Assembly (NCBI GenBank): GCA_905480335.1
Contig: CAJQPY010000030.1
Span: forward strand, 1-64,000
Direction: 5' to 3'
DNA length: 64,000 nucleotides
Source of the DNA: an uncultured Ilumatobacter sp.
GTDB taxonomy: Bacteria; Actinomycetota; Acidimicrobiia; Acidimicrobiales; Ilumatobacteraceae
This document shows positions 55,005 to 63,032 of the stretch, in pieces (position 1 is the first letter of the stretch; the number at the start of each line of letters is the position of its first letter). Both the position numbers and the translations under genes were made by a program. The notes below the pieces were generated by a model. It had not been told where the DNA came from. It did not search any database and was given only the letters and a program-made list of their open reading frames with translations.

Positions 55005-55622
55005 CTACTTGGAGTAGAGCTCGACGATAAGCGATTCGCGTACCGGGATGTCGATGTGGTCGCGCTCGGGGAGGCTCCGCACCGTGACTTCCTTGCCGCC
55101 ATCGCCCTGTTCGAGCCAGCCAACGAGTGAGCGGTCAAGGGTGTCAATGTTGTGTTGGATAACGATCATCTTTGCAGCCTTCGGCGACAGCGACACGACG
55201 TCACCCTTTCGGGCGGTGTAACTCGCTATGTCGAGGCGCTTGCCATTCACGTTGATTAGTCCGTGGTTCACGAACTGGCGAGCCTGGGGACGGGTCGACG
55301 CCCAGCCGGCGCGATAGACGACGTTGTCGAGACGCTGCTCGAGCAGCCGCAGCAGGTTCTCACCGGAGGGCCCATCGAGGCGCACCGCTTCGTTGTAGGT
55401 CTTCTTGAACTGACGCTCGAGGACACCATAGATGTACTTTGCCTTCTGCTTCTCCTGCAGTTGGGCGAGGTACTCGGAGCCGGCGTTACGGCGACGGGTG
55501 CGACCGTGCGCTCCTGGGGGGAACGGACGGCGCTCAAGGATCTTGCGACCCTTCTCATTCTCGAAGATATTGGTTGACAGACGGCGCGAGATGCGCAGTT
55601 TGGGTCCGGTGTAACGAGCCAT
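55005..55622 (-). CDS. rpsD: 30S ribosomal protein S4
   Basis: 205-residue primary assembly protein with an S4 RNA-binding domain (about residues 95-155, RLDNVVYRAGWASTRPQARQ). The N-terminus MARYTGPKLRISRRL lacks the zinc Cys cluster, so this is the zinc-free form. Confidence 0.97.
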   Translation of the reverse strand: MARYTGPKLRISRRLSTNIFENEKGRKILERRPFPPGAHGRTRRRNAGSEYLAQLQEKQKAKYIYGVLERQFKKTYNEAVRLDGPSGENLLRLLEQRLDNVVYRAGWASTRPQARQFVNHGLINVNGKRLDIASYTARKGDVVSLSPKAAKMIVIQHNIDTLDRSLVGWLEQGDGGKEVTVRSLPERDHIDIPVRESLIVELYSK

Positions 55623-55638
55623 GACTCAGCGTCCTTTC

Positions 55639-56034
55639 TCAGCCGCGCCGGCGCTTGGGTGGCCGGCAACCATTGTGGGGAACAGGGGTGACATCCTTGA
55701 TCGACACAACTTCGATACCGGTCTGCTGGATGCTGCGAACGGCGGCGTCACGGCCGGAGCCGGGACCCTTGACCTGCACTTCAGCGCGGCGCAAGCCGTG
55801 CTCTTGAGCGGCGCGCGCGGCCTTCTCGGCCGCCAACTGCGCGGCAAAGGGGGTGCTTTTGCGGCTCCCCTTGTATCCGGCGACACCAGAACTCGCCCAG
55901 GCGATCACGTTGCCCTGCGGGTCGGTGATCGAAACGATCGTGTTGTTGAACGAGGACTTGATGTGGATCACACCGGTTGTGACGTTCTTCCGGTCGCGCT
56001 TACGCGGACGGCGGGTTGGGGTCTGCTTTGCCAT
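55639..56034 (-). CDS. rpsK: 30S ribosomal protein S11
   Basis: 131-residue platform protein. It has [40 protein letters not shown] and the C-terminal [11 protein letters not shown], all canonical. It is in the alpha-operon order rpsM-rpsK-rpsD-rpoA. Confidence 0.97.
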   Translation of the reverse strand: MAKQTPTRRPRKRDRKNVTTGVIHIKSSFNNTIVSITDPQGNVIAWASSGVAGYKGSRKSTPFAAQLAAEKAARAAQEHGLRRAEVQVKGPGSGRDAAVRSIQQTGIEVVSIKDVTPVPHNGCRPPKRRRG

Positions 56035-56052
56035 GTCGATCTTTCTCCCGGA

Positions 56053-56433
56053 TTACTTCCGGACGGCCTTCTTCTTGTTGGCGACGGTGCGCTTCGGTCC
56101 CTTGCGGGTGCGGGCGTTGGTGTGTGTGCGCTGCCCGCGGACGGGAAGACCCTTGCGGTGACGGACGCCCTGCAGGCAACCGATCTCAATCTTGCGCTTA
56201 ATGTCGCCCTGCACGTTGCGGCGTAGGTCGCCTTCGATGGTGAGGTTCTGATCGACGTAGCCGCGGATCTTGTTGACTTCGTCCTCAGTCAGATTCGACA
56301 CCTTCGTGTTGGGGTCAAGTTCTAGGGACTGACAGATGGTCCGAGACGTCGTGAGACCGATCCCGAAGATGTAGGTGAGAGAGACCTCCAACCGCTTCTC
56401 GCGGGGGATGTCGACGCCGGCGATACGTGCCAT
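56053..56433 (-). CDS. rpsM: 30S ribosomal protein S13
   Basis: 126-residue head protein contacting tRNA and the inter-subunit bridge. It opens [20 protein letters not shown] and contains [20 protein letters not shown] and a basic tail. It lies 41 bases downstream of rpmJ. Confidence 0.97.
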   Translation of the reverse strand: MARIAGVDIPREKRLEVSLTYIFGIGLTTSRTICQSLELDPNTKVSNLTEDEVNKIRGYVDQNLTIEGDLRRNVQGDIKRKIEIGCLQGVRHRKGLPVRGQRTHTNARTRKGPKRTVANKKKAVRK

Positions 56434-56474
56434 GTTGCTTGTCTACCTTGCTACTTCCTGGGCTGTTCCTGGGC

Positions 56475-56588
56475 TCAACCCTGCCGCTGCTTGTGGCGGG
56501 GGTTTGTGCAGATGACCATGATTCGACGATGGCGACGTATCACCTTGCAGTTGTCACACATCGGCTTGACGCTGGGACGTACTTTCAT
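56475..56588 (-). CDS. rpmJ: 50S ribosomal protein L36
   Basis: A 37-residue protein, shorter than common ORF cut-offs, read on the minus strand from ATG 56588: [20 protein letters not shown] and onward to RHKQRQG. The zinc ligands CDNC and C..PRH are intact, so this is the zinc-binding form. It lies between infA and rpsM as in most bacteria. Confidence 0.96.
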   Translation of the reverse strand: MKVRPSVKPMCDNCKVIRRHRRIMVICTNPRHKQRQG

Positions 56589-56657
56589 GGTTGCTTCTCT
56601 ACTCGTTCGTTCGGATCGTGCGTTGTTCGAATTTCGGAGACGGTCTCTCGGGCCGGC

Positions 56658-56882
56658 TCACTTGTACCGATAGGTGATGCGACCTCGGGTGAGATCGTAC
56701 GGAGTTAGTTCCACCTGGACCTTGTCGCCTGGAAGGATACGGATGTAGTGCATCCGCATCTTTCCGGAAATGTGCGCGAGTACCTCGTGTCCATTGTCGA
56801 GTTCGACCTTGAACATGGCATTCGGCAGCGATTCGAGGATTTTACCCTCGAGTACAATCGCATCTTCCTTTGGCTTGGGCAG
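56658..56882 (-). CDS. infA: translation initiation factor IF-1, apparent CTG start
   Basis: Small OB-fold factor that blocks the ribosomal A site during initiation. 74 residues, with [37 protein letters not shown] and ending [11 protein letters not shown], all canonical. In this frame no ATG, GTG or TTG exists between the upstream in-frame TGA and the conserved AIVLEG core. The only sensible start is CTG at 56882, preceded by AGGAG six bases away, giving the expected [14 protein letters not shown]-terminus and normal length. The gap to rpmJ is 69 bases. Confidence 0.93.
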   Translation of the reverse strand: MPKPKEDAIVLEGKILESLPNAMFKVELDNGHEVLAHISGKMRMHYIRILPGDKVQVELTPYDLTRGRITYRYK

Positions 56883-56994
56883 GGGATTCTCCTCACCTGA
56901 TCGTGCTCACCGCCTCGACAGAGGCCTCTGCTGCTAGCGATGAGTTCGGTTTTCACTGTTTTGGCGGATTGGGATCGAACGGCATAACTCGACC

Positions 56995-57012
56995 CGGTCT
57001 GCGAACAGACCG
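56995..57012 (-). terminator. TTCG-loop hairpin between tetR and infA
   Basis: On the minus strand CGGTCTG-TTCG-CAGACCG is a perfect 7-bp stem with a UUCG tetraloop, 60 bases past the tetR stop. No T-tract follows, so termination is only suggested. The infA promoter would lie between here and 56893. Confidence 0.45.
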
Positions 57013-57072
57013 AAAAACGATGCTAACGGTCGATCGGCGCGACTCCACGCGCGAAATCCCCAGCGACGTGAG

Positions 57073-57759
57073 TCACGCGTGCTGCGCCGGCAAACTCGAC
57101 TTCGGTACGGGACGAACCAGGTCACCCCGTACGACCGCCATCACGCTGTCGATGGCGCAGCGCTGCCGCTGAAGCGAATGGCTCGCTCCGTCAGTGAGGC
57201 CAACGAGGATCAGCCGAATGAATTCCTGGAGCAGTGCAGCATCCTGACGACGCACCTCACCGGACGCGATTCCCGCTTCGACGATTCCCAGGAAAAACCG
57301 CTCGCGATCCGTCATAGCTGCGCCGAGGGATTCGCCGATTTCGGGGTGTCGACGGGTGTCGGCGCGCACCGCCCCGACAAATTTGGTCAACGACGGATCC
57401 TCGCGGTTCATATCGTGTGCCGCGTTAAGCACCGCCTCGAGCTTGCCGATGAAGGTCTCCTGCGACAATTCCGCCTCCTGGAAGCGGCCGTAAATGCGAC
57501 CCTGCATATCGCGGTGGACCTCGATATAGAGGTCAAGCTTTGACTCCACGTAGTGGTAGAGAGCTCCGGTGGTCACCCCCGCCGCAGCGGCCAAGTCCTT
57601 GTTCGTCACCGAGCCGTAGCCGCGCTCACCGAAAAGATTGCGGGCACCGCTCAAGATCGCCTCGCGCGTCTCGGACGACTTCGTGTCAGGTGGCCGGCCA
57701 CGTCGTCGTGGTGCCTCATTGTGTTGTGCCTCCACCCCTGCGAGTATGACGGACGGCAC
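57073..57759 (-). CDS. TetR-family transcriptional regulator
   Basis: 228-residue repressor-type regulator. The N-terminal helix-turn-helix (about residues 22-75) reads AREAILSGARNLFGERGY-like, followed by TNKDLAAAAGVTTGALYHYV. The C-terminal ligand-binding domain is helical with a variable tail. The start is GTG at 57759, because GGAGGA lies seven bases upstream; GTG at 57735 is possible. It lies 35 bases after the DCC-type gene, in the slot between adk and infA where map is usually found. Confidence 0.85.
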   Translation of the reverse strand: MPSVILAGVEAQHNEAPRRRGRPPDTKSSETREAILSGARNLFGERGYGSVTNKDLAAAAGVTTGALYHYVESKLDLYIEVHRDMQGRIYGRFQEAELSQETFIGKLEAVLNAAHDMNREDPSLTKFVGAVRADTRRHPEIGESLGAAMTDRERFFLGIVEAGIASGEVRRQDAALLQEFIRLILVGLTDGASHSLQRQRCAIDSVMAVVRGDLVRPVPKSSLPAQHA

Positions 57760-57794
57760 ATCTCTTCCTCCCAGCGGACGGACCGAGCGAATCG

Positions 57795-58193
57795 TCACCT
57801 CGGCTCGTGCGACGTTGACGCAACGCACTCACCAGGATGAGCGACGCACCAAGGGGTCTCTCCTGGCAGGCGATGCCTATTCGCCGCAAACCATCCGTAG
57901 ATCTGGTCAAGTAACCATGAAACGCCAGGAAGTCGAAATGGCCACAACGGAATCCTGGAGTTCCAGGCGACAGCGAGCATCAGTGCGATACCTCGCGGCC
58001 CTCCCGCTGCGGAGTCGCCTGCAACGGTCCACACCGCTTGGTCAGTCTGAGCTTGACTCAAACCAGTCCGTTCCCAGATGCCGTGCGCCTGTGCTGCGAC
58101 GACATCGACGCGCTGCCTGCGGTCCAACTTGTCGAGCCACCTGGCCGAACGGGTACAGAAGCCTCAATAGCCGTCGAAGACAAGAGTGGCCAT
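57795..58193 (-). CDS. DCC-family thiol-disulfide oxidoreductase with in-frame TGA at the redox Cys (candidate selenoprotein)
   Basis: Reading from ATG 58193 through one in-frame TGA (58166-58164, codon 10) gives an unbroken 132-residue DUF393/DCC protein. It opens MATLVFDGY-X-GFCTRSARW, where the family has DGxCGFC. The TGA occupies exactly the first redox cysteine and the second, Cys13, is kept. The family C-terminal part LPLWPFRLPGV-type segment followed by YGWFAANRHRLPG and two late Cys is intact up to the TGA stop at 57797-57795. A hairpin with a GGU loop lies 15 bases after the TGA. Selenocysteine insertion is the favoured reading. Alternatives are a nonsense mutation, or initiation at the downstream TTG 58127 giving an inactive fragment. 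It is co-directional with adk (46-base gap). Confidence 0.75.
58132..58148 (-). promoter_or_regulatory. SECIS-like hairpin downstream of the in-frame TGA
   Basis: On the minus strand TCGGCC (58148-58143) pairs with GGC-T-CGA (58138-58132 including G58138) around the loop AGGT (58142-58139), leaving one bulged U. The apical GGU starts 22 nucleotides after the TGA. Bacterial SECIS elements have a GU-bearing apical loop 16-37 nucleotides after the UGA and, in E. coli fdhF, a bulged U in the upper stem. Here the bulge is on the 3' side in my folding. This is a hand folding, not a computed one. Confidence 0.5.
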
Positions 58194-58239
58194 TGTTGGG
58201 CCTGTTTCGGGCAACGCGCTAGATCCAGTCACCGTCTAC

Positions 58240-58905
58240 TCACACGCGACTTTGCTCGACGGCCTGCACGAGCCGCTCAAACACTGCGTCGGGGTGTCCG
58301 ATCCCGTTGACCACTGAGAGTTGGTTCTGATCGCCGTAGTGACGAATTAGCGGAAAGGTCTGCTCTTCGTAAATGTCGAGACGACGGTTGACCGAATCGG
58401 GTGTGTCATCGTCGCGTTGCATGACGTCACCACCACACACATCACAGATCCAGGGGCTTGGGTCGTTGCCACTCGCCGTGTAGTTGGTGCCGCAGTCCCG
58501 ACAGACACGACGCGAGGAGATCCGCTCCAGAACGATCTCGCGAGGAACGTCGAGATCGAGGACAACATCGATCGGCTTCCCGATTTCAAAGGTGATCTCG
58601 TCGAGCGCGTCCGCCTGCTCGATCGTGCGCGGGAACCCGTCGAGGATGTAGCCGCGCGTGTCTGCGTCGGCAGCCTTCAACCGATTACGGACGATCCCGA
58701 TCATGATGTCGTCAGACACCAGGCCGCCGGCATCCATGACCTTCTTCGCCTCGATACCGAGCGGGGTACCCTCGCGCACCGCTGACCGCAGCATGTCTCC
58801 AGTGGAGATGTGCGGCACGACGAAGTGGCGGCTGAGGCGCACGCACTGCGTCCCCTTTCCGGCACCCTGTCGCCCGAGGATGATGAGGCGGGCGCCCGGG
58901 ATCAT
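58240..58905 (-). CDS. adk: adenylate kinase
   Basis: Interconverts ATP + AMP and 2 ADP. 221 residues from ATG 58905. The P-loop is GRQGAGKGT (residues 11-19), and DGFPRT is the AMP-site motif. The lid has four zinc ligands, CRDCGTNY and WICDVCGG. Standard long form. It lies 10 bases after secY; the usual next gene, map, is missing and a DCC-type gene and tetR follow. Confidence 0.96.
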   Translation of the reverse strand: MIPGARLIILGRQGAGKGTQCVRLSRHFVVPHISTGDMLRSAVREGTPLGIEAKKVMDAGGLVSDDIMIGIVRNRLKAADADTRGYILDGFPRTIEQADALDEITFEIGKPIDVVLDLDVPREIVLERISSRRVCRDCGTNYTASGNDPSPWICDVCGGDVMQRDDDTPDSVNRRLDIYEEQTFPLIRHYGDQNQLSVVNGIGHPDAVFERLVQAVEQSRV

Positions 58906-58915
58906 GGGCTGCGGC

Positions 58916-60241
58916 CTACTTGAGGAAGCCCTCATAATTGCGCAACGTCAGCTGGCTGTCGATCTGACGCATTAATTCAAGCGCCACGCCGACAGAGATC
59001 AGAACGCTCGTGCCGGCGAACCCGAAGGTATTGATGCCCGCCGCCAGGAGTAGCAAGTACGGCAGGACCGCAATGACAGCGATGAAGACAGCACCAGGCA
59101 ACGTGATGCGGTTAACGGCTTTGGCGAGGTACTTCTCCGTCTGCGGTCCGGGGCGCACTCCCGGGATGAACCCGCCCTGCTTGCGGAGCTGATCAGCCTG
59201 GCGAACCGGGTCGAACGCAATCGAGTTGTAAAAATAGGCGAATGCCACGATCAGCAGTGCGAAAATGGTGATGTAGACGAGGTTGGACGGATTAACGATG
59301 TACTCGGTGATCCAGCTCTGCACGCCCGAGCGCCAGCTGTCGGGATCAGCACCACCGAGCACGTTGGAGAAGATCACCGGAAGCAACAGGATCGAACTCG
59401 CGAAGATGATCGGGATCACGCCGGACTGATTCACCTTGAGGGGGATGTATGTGTTCTGACCGCCCATCATCCGGCGGCCGACCACACGTTTGGCAAACTG
59501 CACCGGTATTCGCCGCTGGCCAAGTTCGACAAACACGACGGCCACCACGATGCCGACCGTGAGCAGAATCATGGCGACGAACCAAAACTCCTTGTTGAGC
59601 TGGAGGATTCCCCAGAAACCGCCGGGCAGTGAGGCAACCACGGACGCAAAGATGATCATCGACATGCCGTTACCGATACCGCGTTGGGAGATCAGTTCAC
59701 CGAGCCACATCAGAACGGCAGTCCCGGCGACGAGCGTCGGGATGATCAGGTACCCCCGCGGCCAGATGCCACCGGATAGCAGGGGCACGTTCGTCGGTGG
59801 ACCGGAGGTAAAGAATGCCTGCCCCTGTCCGGTCCCGAAGATGAAGACGAGGCCGGTCGCCTGCAGCGTGGCCAGTCCGATTGTCACGTACCGCGTGTAC
59901 TGCGTGATCTTGCGCTGTCCGACGGCGCCCTCCTGCTGAAGTTGCTCGAGCTTGGGGATGACGACACCCAAGACCTGCATGATGATGCTCGCGGTGATGT
60001 AGGGCATGATGCCCAGCGCAAAGATCGAGAACGATTCAAAGGCGCCGCCGGAGAAAAGATTCAGGAAGCCCAGCGCCCCTTGCTGGTCGGCAGAGGCCCG
60101 GAGCTGCTCAATCGCGATCGGGTCGACTCCGGGGACCCGGATGGCCACGCCCAGACGGTATACGGCCACCATCAAGACAACAAACAGGAGTTTGTTTCGA
60201 AGGTCGCTGATTTTGAAGACGTTCAGCAGGTTGGAGAGCAT
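58916..60241 (-). CDS. secY: protein translocase subunit SecY
   Basis: Central channel of the Sec translocase, 441 residues with ten membrane helices. The plug/TM2 region GGAFESFSIFALGIMPYITA is present, and the cytoplasmic-loop residues FAKRVVGRRMMGGQNTYIPL. The TM7 NQSGVIPIIFA segment is canonical. It is separated from rplO by 471 bases, more than usual within this operon. Confidence 0.97.
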   Translation of the reverse strand: MLSNLLNVFKISDLRNKLLFVVLMVAVYRLGVAIRVPGVDPIAIEQLRASADQQGALGFLNLFSGGAFESFSIFALGIMPYITASIIMQVLGVVIPKLEQLQQEGAVGQRKITQYTRYVTIGLATLQATGLVFIFGTGQGQAFFTSGPPTNVPLLSGGIWPRGYLIIPTLVAGTAVLMWLGELISQRGIGNGMSMIIFASVVASLPGGFWGILQLNKEFWFVAMILLTVGIVVAVVFVELGQRRIPVQFAKRVVGRRMMGGQNTYIPLKVNQSGVIPIIFASSILLLPVIFSNVLGGADPDSWRSGVQSWITEYIVNPSNLVYITIFALLIVAFAYFYNSIAFDPVRQADQLRKQGGFIPGVRPGPQTEKYLAKAVNRITLPGAVFIAVIAVLPYLLLLAAGINTFGFAGTSVLISVGVALELMRQIDSQLTLRNYEGFLK

Positions 60242-60445
60242 TGATGACTTTCAGACAGGGTCAAGGAGAACGAGCGCGTCAGCGCAGACCAGCGGCGAGG
60301 CTATCAGCCAGCATGCGCCCTTCCCGAGCGACCGCTAGCTCAAGACAATCATGCAACCAAGCGACAAGAAAGCCCCATTTGGGGCGTCGGTGGCAGGTGC
60401 ACCCGTCAGGGAACCCGTTCATCGCCAAGGGTAATGCAGGATCAG

Positions 60446-60586
60446 CTAGTTGAGCTTCGAAACGTCATTGCGCGAATCGCCACCGAGCAGAGACTTGGTT
60501 GTTTCGCACCATCCCCCGAGGCTGTCGTCGGTCATCACTCCCCTCTCGTGCTCCTCAAGGAAGAGATGGAAGATCGTCCCTAGCAA
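60446..60586 (-). CDS. possible small protein upstream of secY
   Basis: A 46-codon frame from TTG 60586, or 29 residues from ATG 60535, which is preceded by the purine-rich GAGAGGGGAGTG. The peptide begins MTDDSLGGWCETTKSLLGGD and ends DVSKLN. It has a protein-like composition but no family I recognise. It starts just past the strong hairpin. It could be a leader peptide or chance. Confidence 0.2.
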   Translation of the reverse strand: MLGTIFHLFLEEHERGVMTDDSLGGWCETTKSLLGGDSRNDVSKLN

Positions 60587-60596
60587 CTGGTGTCAC

Positions 60597-60645
60597 ATGA
60601 ACATGCGAAGGCCCGCACCAACGGCGCGGGCCTTCGCATGTTCAT
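60597..60645. terminator. 20-bp perfect hairpin after rplO
   Basis: Bases 60597-60616 are perfectly complementary to 60626-60645, with a 9-base loop ACCAACGGC. On the minus strand it follows rplO and precedes secY. No T-tract follows on either strand, so it may be a Rho-dependent or U-less terminator, or an RNase III-type processing site. Confidence 0.6.
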
Positions 60646-60712
60646 ATTGCTGCGGAATCACGACGCTGTAAGCCCGCAAGGTACCAAGCGGAGCGAGACG
60701 CGTCGTGCCGAA

Positions 60713-61222
60713 CTATCGGTTCATAAATTGGTTGCCCTGGGAAGCTGGGCGACCGGCCTTGCCTTCTTCATTGAACGGCAATGTGATCATGGTAACCGAG
60801 CCGCCAGCAGCCTCGATCGCCGCGACCGCCGCCTTAGACGCACCGTGTGCACTGATGTTGACCTTCGCCGAAATCTCACCACGAGCAAGAATCTTGACGA
60901 AGGCGCCCTTGCGCACTAGTCCGTGCACGACGAGCATCTCCGGCGTGATGTCGGGACCGACTTTTTCGACCAGATCGTTGAGGGCGTGCAGGTTGACCGC
61001 CTGGTACTCAACGCGGAACGGGTTATTGAAGCCCTTGAGCTTCGGCACACGCTGCTTGAGCGGCATCTGTCCGCCTTCGAAACCGCGTGCAACTGTGTTG
61101 CGGGCGCGCTGTCCCTTGGTGCCTCGACCGGCGGTCTTACCGCCCTTGCCGCCGGTACCTCGACCGACGCGCTTGGCCTTCTTGGTTGAGCCCTCTGCAG
61201 GCTTAAGGTCATGGACCTTCAT
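60713..61222 (-). CDS. rplO: 50S ribosomal protein L15
   Basis: 169-residue assembly protein. It opens MKVHDLKPAEGSTKKAKRVG, and the Gly/Arg-rich GRGTGGKGGKTAGRGTKGQ loop and GFEGGQMPLKQRVPKLKGF are canonical. The C-terminus is slightly extended past the usual end (PASQGNQFMNR). The last gene before a strong hairpin. Confidence 0.96.
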   Translation of the reverse strand: MKVHDLKPAEGSTKKAKRVGRGTGGKGGKTAGRGTKGQRARNTVARGFEGGQMPLKQRVPKLKGFNNPFRVEYQAVNLHALNDLVEKVGPDITPEMLVVHGLVRKGAFVKILARGEISAKVNISAHGASKAAVAAIEAAGGSVTMITLPFNEEGKAGRPASQGNQFMNR

Positions 61223-61223
61223 A

Positions 61224-61406
61224 TCAGTTGTCCTCGCTCACGTCGATGAGGTGGGGCACGCGCGCGATCATGCCGCGGATCTCCGGGCGGTCGGGCAGCG
61301 TGTTGGTCTGGCCGATCTTGCCAAGGCCGAGTGCGCGCAGCGTGCCGCGGTGCTTCGGTTTGGTTCCGATCGCCGACCGGGTCTGAGTGACGGTGATGTC
61401 AGCCAT
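61224..61406 (-). CDS. rpmD: 50S ribosomal protein L30
   Basis: 60-residue protein with TQTRSAIGTKPKHRGTLRAL and the DRPEIRGMIARVPHLI end typical of L30. It starts at 61406, sharing a base with the rpsE stop, and ends one base before rplO. Confidence 0.96.
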   Translation of the reverse strand: MADITVTQTRSAIGTKPKHRGTLRALGLGKIGQTNTLPDRPEIRGMIARVPHLIDVSEDN

Positions 61407-62095
61407 CAGCTGTCTCCTGTTCCGGCAGCAGTGGTCACCTCGGCGGACCCATCCTCATTAGCATCCGATGCACCGCCCGACGAGCCAGCCGTCGGGGCTT
61501 TGAACCGGTCCTTGTTGCTTTCGGCGTAGGCGTTGAGCAGACCCTTCGGGACGAACTCGTCGGGCCGCAGGCCGCGACGCGTCGCAACATCGTCGGGACG
61601 CTGTAGCTGCTTCAGACCCTGGATGGTGGCGCGGGCAACATTGATGTGGTTGGCCGACCCAAGCGACTTGCAGAGCACATCGTGGACTCCAGCCTCTTCG
61701 AGGATGACGCGAGCAGCGCCACCGGCGATGACACCGGTACCCGATGCTGCAGGCTTGATCATCACACGACCGCCGCCGGTACGTCCGAGGACCTCATGGA
61801 TGACAGTGCCACCGGCCATGGGAACGGTGAACAGGTTGCGACGAGCTTCTTCGGTGCCCTTCTGAATGGCCAAGGGCACCTCCTTCGCCTTGCCGTAGCC
61901 GAGACCAACTCGACCATTGCCATCACCGATCACGACCAGTGCGGTGAAGGAAAACCGGCGACCGCCCTTAACGACTTTGGCCACGCGGTTGATGGTGATG
62001 ACGCGCGATTCGCGCAGGCCGTCCGGATCGGGAGCGCGTTCACGCCCACCGTCACGGCCGCCACGGCCACCCTGGTTGTTTCCTCCGAAACCCAT
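61406..62095 (-). CDS. rpsE: 30S ribosomal protein S5
   Basis: 229-residue protein with a double-stranded-RNA-binding-like N domain ([20 protein letters not shown]) and the central [20 protein letters not shown]. The last 35 residues form a Gly/Ser/Ala/Glu extension absent from most S5 proteins, and an N-terminal Gly/Arg-rich lead precedes the domain. Start ATG at 62095 overlaps the rplR stop by one base. Confidence 0.96.
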   Translation of the reverse strand: MGFGGNNQGGRGGRDGGRERAPDPDGLRESRVITINRVAKVVKGGRRFSFTALVVIGDGNGRVGLGYGKAKEVPLAIQKGTEEARRNLFTVPMAGGTVIHEVLGRTGGGRVMIKPAASGTGVIAGGAARVILEEAGVHDVLCKSLGSANHINVARATIQGLKQLQRPDDVATRRGLRPDEFVPKGLLNAYAESNKDRFKAPTAGSSGGASDANEDGSAEVTTAAGTGDS

Positions 62096-62463
62096 CAGAA
62101 CTCCAGTCCTGCGTCACGTGCAGCAGACGCCACGGCAGCGATACGACCGTGGTAGGCGAATCCACCGCGGTCGAACACGACCGTGGTGATACCGGCGGCC
62201 TTGGAACGCTCGGCTACGAGCTCCCCGACCTTGGTGGCGGCGGCGACCGATGCGGTCGATCCTGCCGCACGGACGTCGGCTTCGGTGGTCGAGGCGGCGG
62301 CGAGGGTGGTACCCAGGTCGTCGTCGATCACTTGCACCGACAAGTGCTTGTTCGAACGGAACACCGCAAGGCGAGGCCGGGCGGCGGTTCCGTGGATCTT
62401 CTTGCGGACACGTCGGTGACGACGAATCCGGCCGTTGCGGCGGGCTGCTGCGACTTTGCTCAT
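62095..62463 (-). CDS. rplR: 50S ribosomal protein L18
   Basis: 122-residue 5S rRNA-binding protein with [34 protein letters not shown] and the C-terminal [20 protein letters not shown] signature. It begins two bases after the rplF stop. Confidence 0.96.
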   Translation of the reverse strand: MSKVAAARRNGRIRRHRRVRKKIHGTAARPRLAVFRSNKHLSVQVIDDDLGTTLAAASTTEADVRAAGSTASVAAATKVGELVAERSKAAGITTVVFDRGGFAYHGRIAAVASAARDAGLEF

Positions 62464-62465
62464 GA

Positions 62466-63014
62466 TTACTTCTTTCCGGCTTTGCCGGCCTTGCGGATGA
62501 TGCGCTCGCCGGCGTAGCGGACTCCCTTGCCCTTGTAGGGCTCGGGCTTCCGGAGGCTTCGAATGTTTGCGGCAACTTGCCCGACGATTTCGTTGTCGAT
62601 TCCGGTCACGATGACCGAGGTCTGCTGCGGCACTTCGAAGACAATGCCCTCGGGGGCCTGAACGTCGATGGTGTGGCTATAGCCGAGGTTCATGCGGAGC
62701 TTGTTTGGGCCCTGCTGCTCAGCGCGGTAGCCGACGCCGTGAATCTCGAGTTCCTTACGGAAACCCTCCGTTACGCCGATCACCATGTTATTGACCAGAC
62801 TGCGAGTCAGGCCGTGGAGCGCCTTGGTCTTGTTCTCTTCGTTCGGTCGCGTGACGGTGATCGTGTCGCCGTCCTGCTCGATTGCGATACCGGCGTTGCC
62901 GGGAATCACGCGCTCAAGGGAGCCCTTGGGGCCCTTGACCGAGATGTGTCCTGGTGTCAGCTTGACGTCGACGCCGGCCGGAACGGTGATAGGTGAATTT
63001 CCAATACGGGACAT
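62466..63014 (-). CDS. rplF: 50S ribosomal protein L6
   Basis: 182-residue protein near the factor-binding site, with two related domains. [17 protein letters not shown] opens it and [20 protein letters not shown] ends the second domain, both canonical. Confidence 0.97.
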   Translation of the reverse strand: MSRIGNSPITVPAGVDVKLTPGHISVKGPKGSLERVIPGNAGIAIEQDGDTITVTRPNEENKTKALHGLTRSLVNNMVIGVTEGFRKELEIHGVGYRAEQQGPNKLRMNLGYSHTIDVQAPEGIVFEVPQQTSVIVTGIDNEIVGQVAANIRSLRKPEPYKGKGVRYAGERIIRKAGKAGKK

Positions 63015-63032
63015 GTCGTTCCTACTTCCTGC

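Larger units (their letters stand above)
60242..60712. other. rplO-secY intergenic region with strong hairpin
   Basis: 471 bases inside the spc-type operon, where most bacteria have a short gap. It contains a 20-bp perfect hairpin (60597-60645) and one possible small ORF (60446-60586). The rest shows nothing I can name. It probably holds a separate secY promoter. Confidence 0.5.

Noticed and set aside
57795-58127. Calling the DCC gene as a 110-residue ORF starting at TTG 58127, downstream of the TGA
   Set aside because: This start removes the whole redox motif, while the preceding 22 codons in the same frame match the family on both sides of the TGA.
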